DNA of 64,000 bases, from positions 824,694 through 888,693 of the forward strand of contig PTEX01000140.1 of assembly GCA_003342815.1 (NCBI GenBank), given 5' to 3'. Every line of letters begins with the position of its first letter. The first letter of the stretch is position 1. Position numbers and translations under genes: made by a program. The DNA is from Eudromia elegans. Its lineage: Eukaryota > Chordata > Aves > Tinamiformes > Tinamidae. This document shows positions 61,251-64,000 of this stretch, in pieces. Below the pieces are notes generated by a model. That model searched no databases. It was not told where the DNA came from and saw nothing but the letters and a program-made list of their open reading frames with translations.

Positions 61251-63720
61251 AGGTGAGAGAGCAGGGTTGCAAGAGACTCATATTGGATTGGGTTAAGCTG
61301 CTCTAGAGGTGCAAGTTCAAGAAACATTTGTTGCTGTGGAAAGCCTGTCCTTTTTTATTTCCTATTCCCATTTGATGCCTAAAATATTAAGAATTAGGTA
61401 GTTGGTATATTTTGGCTCTGATTTCTATCATTCAAATAAAAATCAGGATCTGTGAAATCATAATAAATGGACCAAAGTGTAACCTTTCCTATGTGGACTC
61501 AAAACATCAATGATTCCAATAAGATGCAGTTAAATATTTTACTCACAAAATAAAATTTTCAGAGCCATCTGCTAAGTCATTGCCATATTTTTGTTTACAG
61601 GACATACTGTTGATTGTGTTCACTTTTAACTCTTCCTATTGCCTTGGATGAAATGACAAAATACGTCTGTGCTATCAGTTTGATTTGCACCCTATTGCAC
61701 TCCAAGGACCTTGACCATCTGTACTTGATGTGTATTAGTTTACTTCTGTGCTCCAATCTGAAACAAAGTGAGCAAGCTGCTGAGACCCCAGGCATGAAAT
61801 AAAAGCAAGTTCATCCCAAGATCAAAATCTACAGCTTTACCACTTGGCTTGAAACGGTTGCAGGTCAGCCCTGCAAACACACAGCAGAGCTCATAGAGAC
61901 CCACTGCTCCAAAGGCCTTCCGAATCCTTTCACATTGTTATGACTTTGTTACTACACTAGCTGGAACATGTCACGGCATATTTTGATGTTGTGTGCCAGC
62001 TGTTGTTTTCTACCTGTGATTTTGTGTTAATTAACACTAAATTCTTTCTGACTTCTTCCAGATGTGTATGACAAACTTAGTTCTTTCTTCTCTAATCTGT
62101 TACTTTGCACATAATATTATTGCTGTCTAAGTTCTGACCTGTCAAATCATTAACTTTTGATAGTCTCAAATTATGAAACTCTTACATGCCAGTTTTTGTC
62201 CCATGCATAAAACATGGTGACATGGTTGCATTCATTAGTAGTTAGTGCAGCATCCTAATACCCCAGTGTATGGTATTTCTTTATGAAACAGCAAAGCCAT
62301 AAGGGAATACTGTTCTATGCTCAAATACTTACCTACATTTTCCTTTAGTAGTCTTATTTTTTCACTGATTTCTCCACTTAAACAGGAAACTCATTTATAT
62401 TTTCTAAAAACTAGGGTTCTTCTGTGTGTGGCAGAACCTCATCTGGCCCTCCACTCCTCCCGCTGGTACCTACAGCTCTTGGAGCTTGCTAGCAGTGTGG
62501 AAGGACAGAACACAATCATTGATTATATTAATGACATATCAATCAAGCATCCTGCTTATTAAGGGCCACTAATGCATACCAGATGCAAAAAGGAGGCTCA
62601 TAGCATACTAATCAGTTTATTTCAAAATAAATAAGCACATAAGAGAATCAGAGATTCTCTGTATTGGTATCTCCAGCTCGGTTCTAGTCTTGTGTCCGTA
62701 TGTTCCTCAGGATGTATATACCTATTGTTAGCTTAGTCCTTTCTCAGAGTATTTCCCTGGAGTTTGCTTTGTTGGAAGATTCTGAAAACAGTCAAAGGAT
62801 ATAAAGGATATAAAGCATTGACTGTAATTACAGTGTTGTTCATCTTCCAAGATCCTGAAAAAGCTGCTGCCGCTGTTTGTACCCTAAAGTACATAAGGCT
62901 GTTATGAAAGTTGGAAGCCCACAGGAGCCACCTTTTACCCTGTAGGTATGATGTCACATAGCAGTTCATTAAATGCATTACATTCCTTCATCTCTAAGTA
63001 TAGAAAAAAGTGGATTAGGTTCACTGGAGGATTTATGCGGCATTCACAAAAATATGAGCAGCTCCACTGCTGCTGTTTCATCCTCCTTCAATCAGGAGTG
63101 ACAACACTTCTGTAGGATGTTAAAAAATAGAGGGTTCAAATCTTTCTGATTCAGAGTAGGCATATGAATGAAAAAGGTGACTTAGATCCCAGGATAGTGC
63201 CTTAAGCCAAAGGCTTTCTGCAATTTGCTTCTTTGGGCATCACCCTTCCCAGGTGAGTATCTGAGTAAACAGGCCGTGGAAATCTGCTCTCTGGCCCAGT
63301 TATTCCCCATCCTTAAAAAGGCCATCCAATGAAATTGAGTGGCAATCAGTTTAACAATGATAAAAATAGTATAACCTATATAATTAGCAAATAGAACTGT
63401 CAGCCACAGGTTACTGTAGAGCCTCGAAAGCTTAGTAGGGTTCAAAACAGGATGAGAAATGCACATTTTTAATAAGCGTCTACCATTAAATTACATAGAA
63501 TTAAAAGAAATTAGAGCAGATATAAATTCTTATGTTTCAGACAAGCAAGTGAGTCAGCTACTGAGTGCCTAGGGCTGGGATGAAACTTCCTGTATTAATC
63601 AGGTTATTCTATAATTACAACGTTTCTTGCACCTATCTCTGAAGTGGGCACTGACTGCTGTCAGCGACGGGATACTGGACCAGACGGACAACAGGTCTGA
63701 TTGGTATGGCGATTTTGGGA

Positions 63721-63770
63721 TTTTCTCTTTTTCTTTCTCTCTCTCTTTTTTTTTTTTTTTTTTTTTTTTT
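63721..63770. repeat. 50-bp pure pyrimidine tract ending in T25
   Basis: TTTTCTCTTTTTCTTTCTCT begins a run with no purine from 63721 to 63770, the last 25 bases being all T, after which come AA and more pyrimidines. On the minus strand it is an A25 run followed by GA-rich sequence, which could be a retrocopy tail, but I recognise no retrocopy beside it. Confidence 0.85.
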
Positions 63771-64000
63771 AACTCTCCCCACTCGGTCTGTTCATGTGAA
63801 TGGGGTGGTATTAGAAAATGGTGCTACTGTGTTTCTTCCAGGCTGTATAGAAATTCACTTTCGGTTGCTGGTGGTTTGACCTGCTCAAGGACAGCCTTGT
63901 TTGGTGGGAGGGGGAGTGGGGATAGGCAACAAAAGCAACAACAGAGATGCATAGCCCTGAGGGAATGCTTAAAGGAGATATGAATAATTGGAAATGAAAA

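Larger units (their letters stand above)
55908..64000 (+). other. FRMPD4: FRMPD4 intron 2, 5' part (incomplete on the right)
   Basis: I read this stretch for the expected exon 3 peptide (NHMTQ...FDDPRL, from memory) and for any acceptor followed by an open PDZ-like frame, and found none, so exon 3 should lie beyond the window. The intron holds a CpG-rich patch at 57155-57545, a probable old CR1 3' end at 61133-61250 and a long pyrimidine tract at 63721-63770. The rest (55914-57150, 57550-61130, 61250-63720) is AT-rich unique sequence with nothing else I recognise. Confidence 0.7.

Noticed and set aside
1..64000. CRISPR arrays, operons, tRNA or rRNA genes, prophage or plasmid features
   Set aside because: The sequence is vertebrate intronic DNA. 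I saw no regularly spaced repeats with unique spacers, no ribosome-binding-site-led gene runs and no tRNA-like cloverleaf that I could support.

Overview
The window looks like sauropsid, most likely bird, nuclear DNA. It is AT-rich and lacks any bacterial-style gene packing. Every interspersed repeat I can recognise is a CR1 LINE fragment, the dominant avian retroposon; I see no Alu/L1-type elements and no intact LTR element. Almost all long open frames are chance runs.

The one convincing gene feature is a 117-bp exon at 55791-55907 (+). It has a good pyrimidine-rich acceptor and a perfect GTAAGT donor. Its 38 whole codons encode a peptide with the core [16 protein letters not shown]. This matches, from memory, the WW-domain N-terminus of FRMPD4 (Preso, a WW-PDZ-FERM synaptic scaffold). 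I therefore read the window as FRMPD4 intron 1 (1-55790, incomplete on the left), coding exon 2, and the start of intron 2 (55908-64000, incomplete on the right). I found no convincing copy of exon 1 or exon 3.

Region by region: 1-280 is a GC-rich patch of unknown nature. 281-13226 is plain intron with one old CR1 end near 6.5 kb. 13227-14180 is a large minus-strand CR1 carrying a decayed reverse transcriptase. 21.2-22.7 kb is a CR1 cluster: an old minus-strand copy followed by two 3' ends joined head to head. 25.4-25.66, 37.79-38.43 and 41.89-42.15 kb are CpG-rich patches in the otherwise CpG-poor intron. 42.57-42.67 kb is a CR1 3' end, and 45.66-46.09 kb is an internally deleted CR1. Exon 2 is at 55.8 kb. 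A CpG-island-like patch follows at 57.15-57.55 kb, a likely old CR1 3' end at 61.1 kb, and a 50-bp pyrimidine tract near 63.7 kb.

I found no sign of a new multi-gene system. The items most worth a second look are the CpG-rich patches (possible alternative promoters or enhancers), the head-to-head CR1 pair that would fold into a long RNA hairpin, and two unexplained stretches with low stop density (33.77-34.94 kb and 50.4-50.7 kb) that could be decayed retrocopies. CpG counts are by eye, and all family assignments come from memory without a database search.
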